A DNA stretch of 64,000 nt from Lysobacter sp. M2-1 (GCF_022662495.1 NZ_JAKPBU010000001.1:372001-436000); one strand, 5' to 3'; shown: positions 33,249 to 41,736, numbered from the stretch's first letter. Numbers and translations: made by a program. The notes: a model not told the origin generated them from the letters alone.

Positions 33249-33880
33249 AGACCGACATCGACATGAACCGCCGCGAGGCGATACGGCGCGTTGCCTTGCT
33301 GATGGGAGGCGCCGTTTCGGCGCCGGCCATCCTGGGCGTGCTCGCTGGCTGCAAGGCCGAGCCGGATACGGGTGTGGCATGGAAGCCGGTGTTCCTCACC
33401 GCGGCGCAGGCTGCGGTGGTGGCGGAAGTCGCGGAGATCATGATTCCGCGCACCGACACGCCGGGCGCAACGGATGTCGGCATCGCGCCGTTCATCGACA
33501 AGATGATGAAGGACACCTATTCGAAGGATGAGCAGCAGCGCTTCGTCGCCGGGCTCGCGGATTTCGAGGCACGGGCGAAGCGCGAACGCGGGCGCGCCTT
33601 CCTCGAGCTGGAGCCTGCGCAACGCGCGGCGCAGGTGAAACAGGTGCATGACCCGGCCGTCGAAGCAGATCGGGAATCGACCGTTCCGCTCGAAAAGCGG
33701 CGTCGTCCTTTCATCCTTACGATGAAGGAACTCACCTTGCTCGGCTACTTCACCTCCGAACCCGGCGCCACGCAGGTGTTGCAGTACCGCCCTGTTCCCG
33801 GTGCGTATCAAGCGTGCATTCCGCTGGCGCAGGCGGGGAACGGCAAGACGTGGGCCACGGAGACGAGCTACCGGTTCTGA
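33245..33880 (+). CDS. Gluconate 2-dehydrogenase subunit 3-like protein, Tat signal and lipobox
   Basis: Small subunit of a GMC dehydrogenase, 211 residues. It begins with a twin-arginine signal (NRREAIRRVALLMGG) that also ends in a lipobox (GVLAGC, Cys36), so it should be a periplasmic lipoprotein that carries the FAD subunit across the membrane. The mature part matches the family by FLTAAQAAVVAEVAEIMIPR, followed by DTPGA, and GYFTSEPGATQVLQY. Translationally coupled to the GMC gene. Confidence 0.9.
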   Translation: MKTDIDMNRREAIRRVALLMGGAVSAPAILGVLAGCKAEPDTGVAWKPVFLTAAQAAVVAEVAEIMIPRTDTPGATDVGIAPFIDKMMKDTYSKDEQQRFVAGLADFEARAKRERGRAFLELEPAQRAAQVKQVHDPAVEADRESTVPLEKRRRPFILTMKELTLLGYFTSEPGATQVLQYRPVPGAYQACIPLAQAGNGKTWATETSYRF

Positions 33881-33894
33881 TCCACCCATTGAAG

Positions 33895-33917
33895 CCCCTC
33901 TCCCATCGGGAGAGGGG
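33895..33917 (+). terminator. Strong hairpin after the GMC operon
   Basis: Perfect 10-base stem CCCCTCTCCC/GGGAGAGGGG with a three-base loop, 14 bases after the stop. It is also a common dispersed hairpin in this family, so it may act as terminator or repeat. Confidence 0.55.
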
Positions 33918-33928
33918 TGGGGAGCAAG

Positions 33929-34048
33929 GTGGAACTGCTCAACCTTGCCGGCTGCATGGACAGCAGCGCGAGCAGTTACAAGCACTACGACGTCGCGTCC
34001 GAGCCAGAAAGCTGCGTGCACGCGAAAGGCTCGAAGCCCGCGATGTAA
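33929..34048 (+). pseudogene. Fragment with a GC-D-A-Y-C repeat-like motif
   Basis: A 39-codon frame beginning at GTG 33929 encodes NLAGCMDSSASSYKHYDV and then EPESC. This resembles the C-terminal GC.D..A.NY...C repeats of some secreted proteins. No signal or partner gene is present; it is probably a remnant. Confidence 0.25.
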
Positions 34049-34232
34049 CACCCGCAATGTTCACAGAGTGCTGACTCGCGGTGGCAATGCCGTGGGGGCA
34101 AGTTGCCGCACCGCTCGCGATGCCAGTCTTGGAATGCAGGCAACGGTATATCGCATCGGCATCGAACTGCGCGTTCAGTGGCGCGACGCAATGATCCGGT
34201 TGTTTCCGCCTCGCACAGACCTGCGTCGACAG

Positions 34233-34718
34233 CTAATCCGACTCCGGTTTCGGCGGCGAAACCAGCAGACCCGCCGCCTCCGCCGCCCGGGTTCCACATT
34301 CGGTATCGAACTCCGACGACGCACCGGAAACGCCAACCCCACCGATCGCCGTGCCGTCACGGGTAAAGAGCGGCACGCCGCCTTCCATGGTGGCGATCAT
34401 CGGTGCGGCCGGCGTGTTCCATGTGGCGGTGTCGCGCGTCGAACTGCGGTAGACCGCCGCGGAACGTCCCTTCCACTGCGCCAAAGCAGCGGCAGCCGGC
34501 GAGGCGCCATGGTTGGAGAAGCTCACCAGATCGCCACCGTCGTCGAAAACCGCGACAGCGACCGCATGCCCGGCCTGTCCGGCGTTGGCCATGCAATGGT
34601 CGCGGATGGCGTCGGCTGTCTTGAAGTCGAGGAACGGCCGCATGGTCTGCGCCTGCGCTCCCGCGCTTGCCAACAAGACGGCCATGGCAACGTGGCCGGC
34701 GAAAACCATCGATGTCAT
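34233..34718 (-). CDS. GlcG/HbpS-family secreted protein
   Basis: Protein of 161 residues with a signal peptide (MAVLLASAGAQAQ). The GlcG/HbpS fold is suggested by HAVAVAVFDDGGDLVSFSN, ASPAAAALAQWKGRSAAVYR, MEGGVPLFTRDGTAIGGVGV and a C-terminal Glu-rich helix. Members bind heme or small molecules; some lie beside glycolate or glutathione genes. Start ATG 34718 follows AGGAGAGCAGG. No operon partner. Confidence 0.85.
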   Translation of the reverse strand: MTSMVFAGHVAMAVLLASAGAQAQTMRPFLDFKTADAIRDHCMANAGQAGHAVAVAVFDDGGDLVSFSNHGASPAAAALAQWKGRSAAVYRSSTRDTATWNTPAAPMIATMEGGVPLFTRDGTAIGGVGVSGASSEFDTECGTRAAEAAGLLVSPPKPESD

Positions 34719-34757
34719 CCTGCTCTCCTGTTGTTGGTCCGGGTGATACCCGCTTTC

Positions 34758-34871
34758 GGCCAGGACCGGTCTCTCCAATGCCTGCAATCCGCAACACTCG
34801 AGACCCTGATCGATCAGGGTAAACAGAAATGGACCGCGCTGCACAAGATGATCGAGCAACACTTGAAGTGA
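34758..34871 (+). pseudogene. C-terminal fragment of an unknown regulator-like protein
   Basis: Plus-strand frame ending in LIDQGKQKWTALHKMIEQHL before TGA at 34869. The helical, Lys/Gln-rich tail looks like a regulator C terminus, but no upstream part or start is present. Called a remnant at low confidence. Confidence 0.25.
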
Positions 34872-35029
34872 AGGTGACTCTTGCGCATCGCACCTTCATG
34901 GATCGCCTGCGAATCCCAACGCGACGGCGCTGGCTATCCCCCGACGCTCAGCCGCCCTGTCGGGTGCAGGCGAGGAATGGCCGCGGCGTGATGCGGATCG
35001 ACCTCCGAGCCACCCTTTGCTTCCAGGGC

Positions 35030-35434
35030 TCACTGCCGAGGGGTCGACTTCGACCGGTAGTCCGTGCCCTCCGGAGCCCAGAAAAGGGCGCCGGACTTTG
35101 AAATCTCCAGGTGGTCCGACAGGCCCCGCTCCCGAAGCTCGCGGCGCAGCCCTTCAATGCCGTCATGGGTCTGGATGATGTAACCCTCGGAGAGAACATC
35201 CCCGTAATGCTTCTGGGTGTTTTGACGGGCCAGTTCGACGATGTCCTCGGCCGTCCCGCCGATCGACCAGACGTGTACGTCCTCGTCAGTGGCGTAGGTC
35301 CTGATGCGCCATGCGCCGCTGTCCGTTGCCACAAATTGCACCGTGTCGAAGACCTCGTCGGTCGCAGCTTCTTCTGAGTTTTCGAGGTAGCTGCTTCGTA
35401 CGGCGAGAAAGAAGATGACGAGGACGGTTTTCAT
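35030..35434 (-). CDS. Hypothetical protein with a possible N-terminal signal
   Basis: Protein of 134 residues, family not recognised. It starts with a short hydrophobic segment (MKTVLVIFFLAVRSSY) that could be a signal or anchor, then an acidic region (ENSEEAATDEVFD) and an alpha/beta-like remainder with VHVWSIGGTAEDIVELA and EGLRREL. Composition is less GC-rich than the flanking conserved genes. It stands alone among fragments, so it may itself be recently acquired. Confidence 0.5.
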   Translation of the reverse strand: MKTVLVIFFLAVRSSYLENSEEAATDEVFDTVQFVATDSGAWRIRTYATDEDVHVWSIGGTAEDIVELARQNTQKHYGDVLSEGYIIQTHDGIEGLRRELRERGLSDHLEISKSGALFWAPEGTDYRSKSTPRQ

Positions 35435-35503
35435 GAATGCTATCGCCTGGCTTGGGCCGAGCCGCGATGCGGCTTCCGCGTATGGAAATAGTTGGGTGCT
35501 GGC

Positions 35504-35655
35504 TTACAGGCTCCGGATATCCTCGACGAGTTCAACGAAATCCGTGCCGGTGAACGAGTGACCGCGGCCATCGAACGTGCGGGCCACCGCGCCAGGGTCT
35601 TTCGCGACCCATTGCGCCAGGTGCGAGAACGGCACCCGATCGTCGTTCCGGCTTC
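35504..35655 (-). pseudogene. Alpha/beta hydrolase C-terminal remnant
   Basis: A minus-strand frame of about 50 codons reads NDDRVPFSHLAQWVAKDPGA, then TFDGRGHSFTGTDFVELVED before TAA. This is the classical C-terminal aspartate and histidine part of an alpha/beta hydrolase. A stop lies just upstream and no nucleophile part exists, so it is a broken gene. Confidence 0.55.
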
Positions 35656-35765
35656 ACCAGGCGAACGATGCCGATCAGGGTCTTGCGGACGCTCCGGTAC
35701 GGGGTTGCCTCCGCAGCCTTCCAAAGAGAAAGCTCCGCAACGCGGGGGGCCAATCTTCGACTGCG

Positions 35766-36305
35766 TCACCTGCGTCGGTAGATCAGCAAGACGACACCGG
35801 AGCTCATCGACGACGTGCTGACGAGCTCCAGGTTTGCCTTGACTCCGTCGGCAAACATACGCCGTCCTTCTCCGAGCACCAGCGGGTAGACCAGGATGTG
35901 GTATTCGTCAACGAGGTCGCGCTGGACCAACGCCTGCACGAGCGTGCGGCTTCCGTGCACGAGCAGGCTCCCGCCATGACGCTCCTTGAGCCGACGCAGC
36001 TCCGCATCCAGCTGGTTGCCGCCCGCAATGACGTGCGAGTTGTTCCAGTGAGCGCGTGGCAACGTGTTCGATACCACGTACTTGGGCGTCTCGTTCAACC
36101 GGTCCGCATAATGCCCGGAGCGCGAAGGCCAGGCCTCGGAGAAGATCTCATAGGTGCTGCGTCCCAGCAGCTGCGCGTCGGCGGTGCGCAACTCCTCGTC
36201 CTTGAAGCGCTCGATGTCATTGTTCCAGTACGGGATCGACCACTTTTCCGGCGCTTCGACGACGCCGTCCATGGTCGTGAAAGAGGTGACAACGATCTTG
36301 CTCAT
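35766..36305 (-). CDS. Dihydrofolate reductase-like (RibD C-terminal) family protein
   Basis: Protein of 179 residues in the RibD_C/YyaP-like reductase family, which includes pyrimidine deaminase-reductase-like proteins. Hallmarks are the start KIVVTSFTTMDGVVEAPE, ADAQLLGRSTYEIFSEAWP, and a C-terminal GSLLVHGSRTLVQALVQRDL and LVYPLVLGEGRRMFADG. It probably binds NADPH; the substrate is unknown. Single gene on the minus strand. Confidence 0.85.
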   Translation of the reverse strand: MSKIVVTSFTTMDGVVEAPEKWSIPYWNNDIERFKDEELRTADAQLLGRSTYEIFSEAWPSRSGHYADRLNETPKYVVSNTLPRAHWNNSHVIAGGNQLDAELRRLKERHGGSLLVHGSRTLVQALVQRDLVDEYHILVYPLVLGEGRRMFADGVKANLELVSTSSMSSGVVLLIYRRR

Positions 36306-36818
36306 GGTCCAATCCGGTGGGGTTTATGACGGCGACGCTCAGGCAACGATGGACCGGCGCGCCAGATCACGGCGACGCACGGAGCCGGGGAACTCGCTAC
36401 CCGATCTGCAACGCAAGCGCCGCCCCAACGCGGCTACGCCCGACAGGGCAAGCGCGTGGGGCTCATGGTGGTGCTGAAAGTCGCTGCATGAGGACAATCC
36501 TAGGTACCGGACCGCGTCGCAGACAACGCGAAATTTCCCGCTATCGATAAGGTGTGTTTATGTCAAAGCCACTGCCACCTGCTCGCGAGCAGGTCTCGCG
36601 CGACGCGGTGTACCGCGCAACCGGGCGCGTGCGTTGAAGATCGCTCCTGGACCCGACCTGACATGGGCGTTCTGTGGGCAATCCCGATATTGCCGCCGCT
36701 CGTCCACAAGCTTCCGGACCAAACGAAGGCCCCGCGTTGCGGGGCCTTCTCTGCGTGGGATTGCATCAGGGGGAGTGTCCGCAATCACACGACAGGCGAT
36801 GCGCCCGCGCGGTGGCGT
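36306..36818. other. Intergenic region with a terminator-like repeat; no gene seen
   Basis: About 510 bases without a credible reading frame. The only structure is the hairpin repeat at 36725-36749 and flanking sequence shared with other copies (GTGGGATTGC, then GTGTCCGCAATC). Confidence 0.5.
36725..36749. repeat. Dispersed hairpin GAAGGCCCCGC-GTT-GCGGGGCCTTC
   Basis: Perfect 11-base stem with three-base loop. One of several copies of the same repeat in the window (also 37670, 45121, and degenerate ones near 35725, 40407, 43751 and 43978). Preceded by CACAAGCTTCC as at 37650. Confidence 0.7.
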
Positions 36819-37097
36819 CTAGACGACTTCCCTGGTCCCAAAAGGTGGAAGCTCGAGCGTGCCGTAACGGCTGAGGGTCTGGTCCATCAATGTCAGCGCC
36901 AGGTCTTCGGACACCTTGGCGAAGGCGTGCGCTTCGCACTGGGACAGCAGATGCGTCCGGATCTCCGCTGGAATGAGCTGGGAGGGCACCGTGCCTTCGA
37001 ACTGCAGCGGGCCGTGCTGGTTCCCGGCTTCGGTGGGTTCCATGTCCGCGGGCACGATCAGCCAGCAGGCCGGGCTGGAATACAGGGAAATACGCAT
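36819..37097 (-). CDS. Hypothetical protein, about 92 residues
   Basis: Frame of 92 codons from ATG 37097, product not recognised. It has a short region rich in hydrophobics near the N terminus (SLYSSPACWLIVPADM) and a helical remainder (RTHLLSQCEAHAFAKVSEDL). The frame is open further upstream to 37295. Start and coding status are uncertain; no neighbours on the same strand. Confidence 0.4.
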   Translation of the reverse strand: MRISLYSSPACWLIVPADMEPTEAGNQHGPLQFEGTVPSQLIPAEIRTHLLSQCEAHAFAKVSEDLALTLMDQTLSRYGTLELPPFGTREVV

Positions 37098-37304
37098 TGG
37101 GGCCAACCGGAAAAGGCAGCGAGCTGCACGGAGGCCCGAAGAAGCACGGTAAAGGGTGAAGATTCGCCGAGTGCGCTCCCACTGTGCGCCATCTGTCGTG
37201 ATCTGCGCGTTAGATGCGCCTACCGTTGGTCGGAACGCGTCGTGCCGGGCCGTCTCCTGACCCAGGTCATGGCATCTCGCGCGCAGCCGTCGCACGCTTG
37301 CACC

Positions 37305-37568
37305 ATGACCCCATCACCCACCATCCCGATCCGCCTGAGCGACGAGCCGCACGCAGCCTCCGTCGAGATCGACGGCACCCGCGTCGCCCGCGGCCTCGGC
37401 CTGGAGGAGGCCGCGTTCCGCCAGCTCATGGCCGAGCGCAAGATCGCCCTGCTCTGCGAGCGCGGCACCGGCGAGGACAGCGGCCTGTGGCGCGCCACCT
37501 TCTACTACGGCGAGCGCCGCCTGCGGCTGGTGGTCGATGCGCAGGGGAACGTGCTGACGCAGGGGTGA
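37305..37568 (+). CDS. Small protein, possible DUF6522 family
   Basis: Protein of 87 residues with the pattern ASVEIDGTRVARGLGLEEAA, FRQLMAERKIALLCERGTGE and WRATFYYGERRLRLVVD. This layout (start helix, CERG motif, FYYG strand) resembles a small uncharacterised family that I associate with DUF6522. No signal or helix anchor. Function unknown; single gene. Confidence 0.6.
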   Translation: MTPSPTIPIRLSDEPHAASVEIDGTRVARGLGLEEAAFRQLMAERKIALLCERGTGEDSGLWRATFYYGERRLRLVVDAQGNVLTQG

Positions 37569-37669
37569 GCACACGGCATGCGCGCGCATGCAAGCCCCTT
37601 CCCCCGCGTTCGGGGAAGGTTGGCGTGATGGATTGCCACGCGCCCCTACACAAGCTTCCAGCCAAAAAA

Positions 37670-37694
37670 GAAGGCCCCGCACTGCGGGGCCTTC
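37670..37694. repeat. Dispersed hairpin GAAGGCCCCGC-ACT-GCGGGGCCTTC
   Basis: Same repeat family as at 36725 and 45121, preceded by an A tract (CCAAAAAAG). It could terminate transcription in either direction. Confidence 0.7.
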
Positions 37695-37725
37695 GCTGCG
37701 TGGACTGCGAACGGGATAGGCCGCA

Positions 37726-38169
37726 TCAAGGCAGGCACACCTCGCCGGTGACCTTGGTGGTGATGACCCCGCCCTCGCGTGTTCCGCTGACGAAGAAATA
37801 TCCGGTGGCGCCGGCGAACTCGCCGGTTCCCTCGACGATCTTCTGGTGCGCGGTCACGGCCCCCGGCGGCACGATCCCGGCCTCGCGCATCAACAGGTTA
37901 CCGGTGGGCGTGCGGTATTCGAACGGGCCCGCGTAGGGCGTGGCGTCCGGTGCGCCCGAGGGCGCCGTGCCGCCGCTGTTGGCGCGGAAATGGGTCGTCC
38001 CGCGCAGGCCATGATTGCCATCGACAATACCCAGGTAGCAATAGCTCAGCCCGGGATTGCAGCCCTCGGTGGAATACATCTCGACGAGGTCGGCGTGGAT
38101 GGCCTTGCATTCATTGGCGTGCGCTGTGGATGCGGCAAGTGCAAGGCAGGCGAACAGCACGGTCTTCAT
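37726..38169 (-). CDS. Secreted protein, allene-oxide-cyclase-barrel-like pattern
   Basis: Protein of 147 residues with a clear signal peptide (MKTVLFACLALAASTAHA) and a short cysteine-rich stretch (ECKAIHADLVEMYSTEGC). The C-terminal half, with EGTGEFAGATGYFFVSGTR, has the G.G.F.GA.G pattern of small beta-barrel lipocalin-like or allene oxide cyclase-like folds. ATG 38169 follows GGAG. Function unknown. Confidence 0.65.
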   Translation of the reverse strand: MKTVLFACLALAASTAHANECKAIHADLVEMYSTEGCNPGLSYCYLGIVDGNHGLRGTTHFRANSGGTAPSGAPDATPYAGPFEYRTPTGNLLMREAGIVPPGAVTAHQKIVEGTGEFAGATGYFFVSGTREGGVITTKVTGEVCLP

Positions 38170-38334
38170 GGCGAATCTCCTGTGATTGGCGGAACTGCGG
38201 GTGCCGGTGCACGCTAGTCGCGCGAACCGTGCAACTGCAGCGCCAATCACAGCTCCGGGTGCGGAGCCACTCGCCTTGCCGCGAGAACATCCTTGCCACC
38301 ATGTGGGGCCACTGAGCCCGCGGCCGGCACGGGA

Positions 38335-38835
38335 TCAGTCGTGGCGCGCCGCCCTCGCGAACACGGCGCAAGGAATGCCGACCAGTACGACATAGGCGGC
38401 GAAGCACGCGACCTGCCAGTCGAGCGGCTGAAGCGTGGCGAGCGGACGCGACCCAGTGAGCAAAGGCACCAGGACCACGAACATCAGCCCATACATGCAG
38501 GCGCCATACAGCGCCCCATAGCGCAGCGGTTGCTGCAGCAGCACCGGCAGGCGCCGCGCCGCAAGCGCATACCCGGCCGCCATCGCCGTCATCAGCGCAT
38601 AGTGCAGCGCGGCGCCGACCAGCACGCTGGCCCAACCGCCGGCGAGCGCCGTCTCGCGTCCGAGGATCCAGCCCGCGATCACCTGCAGGATCCGGCTGGG
38701 CGACACGCCGTGGAAGATCCAGTAGAAGCTCGAGAACGCCAGTTCCAGCGTGCCGGCGCTCAACCCCGCCAGCAGCACCCAGGGCACGACGGATCGCGTG
38801 GTGTCCGCCGCAAGCGGCAGGTGCAAGGTTTTCAT
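38335..38835 (-). CDS. Membrane protein with four predicted helices
   Basis: Inner-membrane protein of 166 residues (start ATG 38835, with GGGAG 7 bases before it; ATG 38841 is less likely). Hydrophobic segments lie at about residues 18-38, 73-95, 105-128 and 140-160. No signature is recognised. It is divergent from the MocR regulator with about 100 bases between starts, so MocR may control it. Confidence 0.7.
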   Translation of the reverse strand: MKTLHLPLAADTTRSVVPWVLLAGLSAGTLELAFSSFYWIFHGVSPSRILQVIAGWILGRETALAGGWASVLVGAALHYALMTAMAAGYALAARRLPVLLQQPLRYGALYGACMYGLMFVVLVPLLTGSRPLATLQPLDWQVACFAAYVVLVGIPCAVFARAARHD

Positions 38836-38936
38836 GCGCATCTCCCTCGTGGATTGGCTCCATCAGGCGCCGCGCGATTGGCTCTGGCAAGGTCCACTGC
38901 GCTGCCATGCAATGGGGCCAATCGAGGAGTGGACCC

Positions 38937-40526
38937 ATGCATCTTCTACTGGACGGACGCGGCCCGCTGCATGCGCAGCTGACCCGGGCACTGAAATCGA
39001 CCCTGTTCACGGGGAGCGCGCGCACCGGCGAGCGGCTCCCGGCCACACGGTCGCTCGCGCGTGAGCTGGGCGTGTCGCGCAATACGGTACTCGCGGCGTA
39101 CGAGCAGCTGCGCGCCGAGGGCCTGGTCGACGGTCGCGTCGGCTCCGGCAGCTATGTCGCCTCGCCGCCGCAGGCGTCGCGGCCGGCCATCGCGAGCGAG
39201 GGCCCGGGATCTCCGGCGCAGTCGGCTTACGCGCGGCGCATGCGCGCCTTTCACGACAACGCCCGGCTGGCCAGCGCGTTGGATCAGCAGGTCCGCCACC
39301 GCTTCCAGTACGGCATGCCGCTGACCAACCCGGCGCTGACCAACCTGTGGGCACGCGAGCTCTCGCGCGCGGCCCTGTACACGCGGCCCGCGTATCCGCC
39401 GGTGCAGGGCCTGCCGGCGCTGCGCGAGGCGGTGTGCGACTACCTCGCGCGCCGCCGTGGGGTGCAGGCGATGCCCGAGGATGTGCTGATCGTCGCCGGC
39501 ACCCAGCAGGCGATCGCGTTGACCAGCCGCGTCCTGCTGGACGCCGGGGACTCGGTCGCGATCGAAGACCCGCAATATTTCGCCACGCGCCGGGTGCTGC
39601 AGATCCACGGCGCAACCCTGTGCGCGGTACCGGTGGACGGCGATGGCCTGGTCGTGAACGCCTTGCCCGCGCGCGCGCCGCGGCTGGTATGCGTCACGCC
39701 TTCCCACCAGTTTCCCAGCGGTGCGGTGATGTCGCTCCCGCGGCGACTGGACCTGCTCGACTATGCCCGGCGTCAATCGTGCTGGATCTTCGAGGACGAC
39801 TACGACGGCGAATTCCGGTACAACGGCCAGCCACTGGCGGCGCTGCGCTCCCTGGACGACACCGGTCGCGTGATCTACGTCGGCAGCTTCTCCAAGACGC
39901 TGTTCCCGGCGCTGCGGCTGGGCTATCTGGTCATGCCGCCCGGTTTGCGCCAGGACTTCATCGCGGCGAAATGGGCCGAAGACTTCGGCTCACCGGCGAT
40001 CGAGCAGGCAGCCCTGGCCAACTTCATCGCCGGTGGCGGCTTCGAGCGTCATCTGCGCCGTTCGGCCAAGACCCTCGCCGAGCGGCGTGCCGTATTGATG
40101 CGGGGGCTGGAAGGCTGCAGCCGCGGCCGTCTGGAAATCGCCGATTCGAATGCCGGCATGCATGTCGCGGTGTGGCTGCGCGACAAATCGCGCGCCCAGG
40201 GCGAGGCGTTGATCGCCTACGCCCGCACCCAGGGACTGGGCCTGAATCCGATCGCCCCGTCCTACCTGATGCCGCCCGATCGGGCCGGACTGCTCATGGG
40301 ATTCGGGGCCATGTCGCCGAGCGAAATCGAGCAGGGCATCGAGGTCTTCGCGCGCTGCCTGGATCACGCCTACGGCGAACCCGAGCGTGCGCACCCTTCC
40401 GCGCAAGAAAACGGCCCCGCAGCGCAGGGACGTCCCGTGCATGGATCACGGGAATGGCATGAACGCACGATCGCGCAGCGGGCGGTGGCACAGCCGCGGC
40501 CCAGGCGGCGCGCGGCGGCCGGTTGA
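38937..40526 (+). CDS. MocR-type GntR/aminotransferase regulator with a repeat-encoded tail
   Basis: PLP-binding regulator of 529 residues (PdxR/MocR class). A GntR winged helix (residues about 10-80, RSLARELGVSRNTVLAAYEQL) is joined to an aminotransferase-like domain with IFEDDYDGEFRYNG and the PLP lysine in YVGSFSKTLFPALRLGY. Start ATG 38937 follows GAGGAG. The family part ends near EVFARCLDHAYG; the last 40 or so residues are encoded by the composite repeat that starts at 40405 and are Arg/Pro-rich, which looks like read-through into inserted DNA. Confidence 0.88.
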   Translation: MHLLLDGRGPLHAQLTRALKSTLFTGSARTGERLPATRSLARELGVSRNTVLAAYEQLRAEGLVDGRVGSGSYVASPPQASRPAIASEGPGSPAQSAYARRMRAFHDNARLASALDQQVRHRFQYGMPLTNPALTNLWARELSRAALYTRPAYPPVQGLPALREAVCDYLARRRGVQAMPEDVLIVAGTQQAIALTSRVLLDAGDSVAIEDPQYFATRRVLQIHGATLCAVPVDGDGLVVNALPARAPRLVCVTPSHQFPSGAVMSLPRRLDLLDYARRQSCWIFEDDYDGEFRYNGQPLAALRSLDDTGRVIYVGSFSKTLFPALRLGYLVMPPGLRQDFIAAKWAEDFGSPAIEQAALANFIAGGGFERHLRRSAKTLAERRAVLMRGLEGCSRGRLEIADSNAGMHVAVWLRDKSRAQGEALIAYARTQGLGLNPIAPSYLMPPDRAGLLMGFGAMSPSEIEQGIEVFARCLDHAYGEPERAHPSAQENGPAAQGRPVHGSREWHERTIAQRAVAQPRPRRRAAAG

Positions 40527-40707
40527 AGCGTTTCGGGAGCAGCCAGGCCCGTAGGTCGGGGCTACGCCCCCGACATCCAGGCCTCCGCCACACCAACGCC
40601 GGGGACGTAGCCCGGCCTACCAATACACAGCGCTGGAACGTCGCCCGCGACCACTTCCTGCGTTGCCGCGCGCTGCGCCGTGCCCGACAGGTTGGGATGG
40701 GGGCAGA
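40405..40707 (+). repeat. Composite repeat, left copy
   Basis: Aligns by eye to 43750-44075: both contain CGTGCATGGATC, CGCAGCGGGCGGTGG, GGCGGCGCGCGGCG, GGTTGAAGC, GAGCAGCCAGGCCCG and, after an inserted REP hairpin, GCGCGCTGCGCCG followed by ACAGGTTGGGATGG. Same orientation. The copy lies partly inside the MocR reading frame. Confidence 0.75.
40551..40620. repeat. REP-like hairpin GTAGGTCGGGGCTACG...CGTAGCCCGGCCTAC
   Basis: Imperfect inverted repeat of about 70 bases with GTAG at one end, the form of Xanthomonadaceae REP elements. It sits in the middle of the left composite repeat. Confidence 0.65.
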
Positions 40708-41151
40708 TCACGTGGAAGGATCTGCATGCTCTTGCGCATCGATTTCCGGAGCCACGCTCTTGAAACCCTTCGGGTGCAGGACAACCGAACCCAGTGTCTC
40801 GATGTCGGAGAGGCGCTGCGGAACATTGCGCTCAAAAGTCATGAACCGCCCGTCGTGAAGGACGAGCGACGTTGTCCTGGCCCGCCCTCCTGACAGGTAG
40901 GTGATATTTGCCAGGCAATACTCATACCCTGGATATGGCAGCCTCGGTATCTCGTCTCCACGCTTGTAATAGGCAGCGACCAGCCGGCCAGGATTCTGCC
41001 TTTGTACTTTGCGGACCGACCTGAGCTGGCGCGCCAGGATGTCCCGTTCCTGGGCGGGCAAAGCATCCATCAGCAACGAGAGCAAACGCGTTTCCGCCTC
41101 GTTGAAGCCGCGAGTGCCGCCGAAAAGGAACTCCGAGATCTTCGCAAACAT
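40708..41151 (-). CDS. Hypothetical protein, 147 residues
   Basis: Soluble protein, not recognised. It begins MFAKISEFLFGGTRGFNEAE, has a helical N-terminal part (RLLSLLMDALPAQERDILAR), a basic strand region (VRKVQRQNPGRLVAAYYKRG) and a C-terminal alpha/beta part ending in Asp/Glu-rich sequence. ATG 41151 follows AGAGG. It lies downstream of HIT on the same strand with no attC between them, and its stop is at the edge of the left composite repeat. Confidence 0.6.
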   Translation of the reverse strand: MFAKISEFLFGGTRGFNEAETRLLSLLMDALPAQERDILARQLRSVRKVQRQNPGRLVAAYYKRGDEIPRLPYPGYEYCLANITYLSGGRARTTSLVLHDGRFMTFERNVPQRLSDIETLGSVVLHPKGFKSVAPEIDAQEHADPST

Positions 41152-41186
41152 GTCATGCCTCTTGGAGGTCTGGCGCCCGAACCTGG

Positions 41187-41696
41187 CTACTCCGGCAGAT
41201 TCGACCGAATCAGGTCCGCGGTTTCGGCAAGTTGCCTGGCAGAAACCTGAACCCGCTCCCGGCGCTGCGCATCGCCGCTTGGATCGTGTGGAGTCCCCCT
41301 TTTGCGTCCGGCGGCATCGAATGTTGCCAGTTGCGGCGGACCGATACCCCAATCGCTGCCCTTCTGCCGGGGCACGACATGGAAATGGAAGTGCGGGGTT
41401 TCCTGACCACTAAAGACCCCGTTGTTCTGGAACGTAAGTATCCCGAGGGGTTTGTAAGTCCTGGCGAGCGCCTCTGCGATTCTCTTGGCCGAGACCATTA
41501 TCTCCGCGCATTCCTGCTGGGAAAGGTCGAGCAGCGTCGCGACATGCCGGCGCGTGATGACGCAGCATTGGCCAACCTCGAACTGCCACGGATTGATCAC
41601 GGTGAGCGTATGTTCGCTCTCGTCGATGACCTTCCATCGTTCTTCGCGAGCTGCCACACACAGGTCGCACGGATCTCTTACGGGAAGTTCGAACAT
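41187..41696 (-). CDS. HIT-family hydrolase in a gene cassette
   Basis: Histidine-triad protein of 169 residues. The active-site motif is PHFHFHVVPR; the N terminus has a possible zinc pair (DPCDLCVAAREER). HIT proteins cleave nucleotide phosphates such as AMP derivatives. The gene starts about 40 bases after the GTTAGGC end of an attC on the minus strand, so it occupies the downstream slot of the minus cassette array. Start ATG 41696 follows GAGG. Confidence 0.88.
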   Translation of the reverse strand: MFELPVRDPCDLCVAAREERWKVIDESEHTLTVINPWQFEVGQCCVITRRHVATLLDLSQQECAEIMVSAKRIAEALARTYKPLGILTFQNNGVFSGQETPHFHFHVVPRQKGSDWGIGPPQLATFDAAGRKRGTPHDPSGDAQRRERVQVSARQLAETADLIRSNLPE

Positions 41697-41736
41697 TTGC
41701 CTCTGCCCTCTCAAATCAAGCTGGTTTCCCCAAGCG

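Noticed and set aside
37195-37220. GCGTTAGATGC resembling an attC end near 37.2 kb
   Set aside because: No matching left arm or CGCTTCGCGG loop upstream, so it is not accepted as attC.
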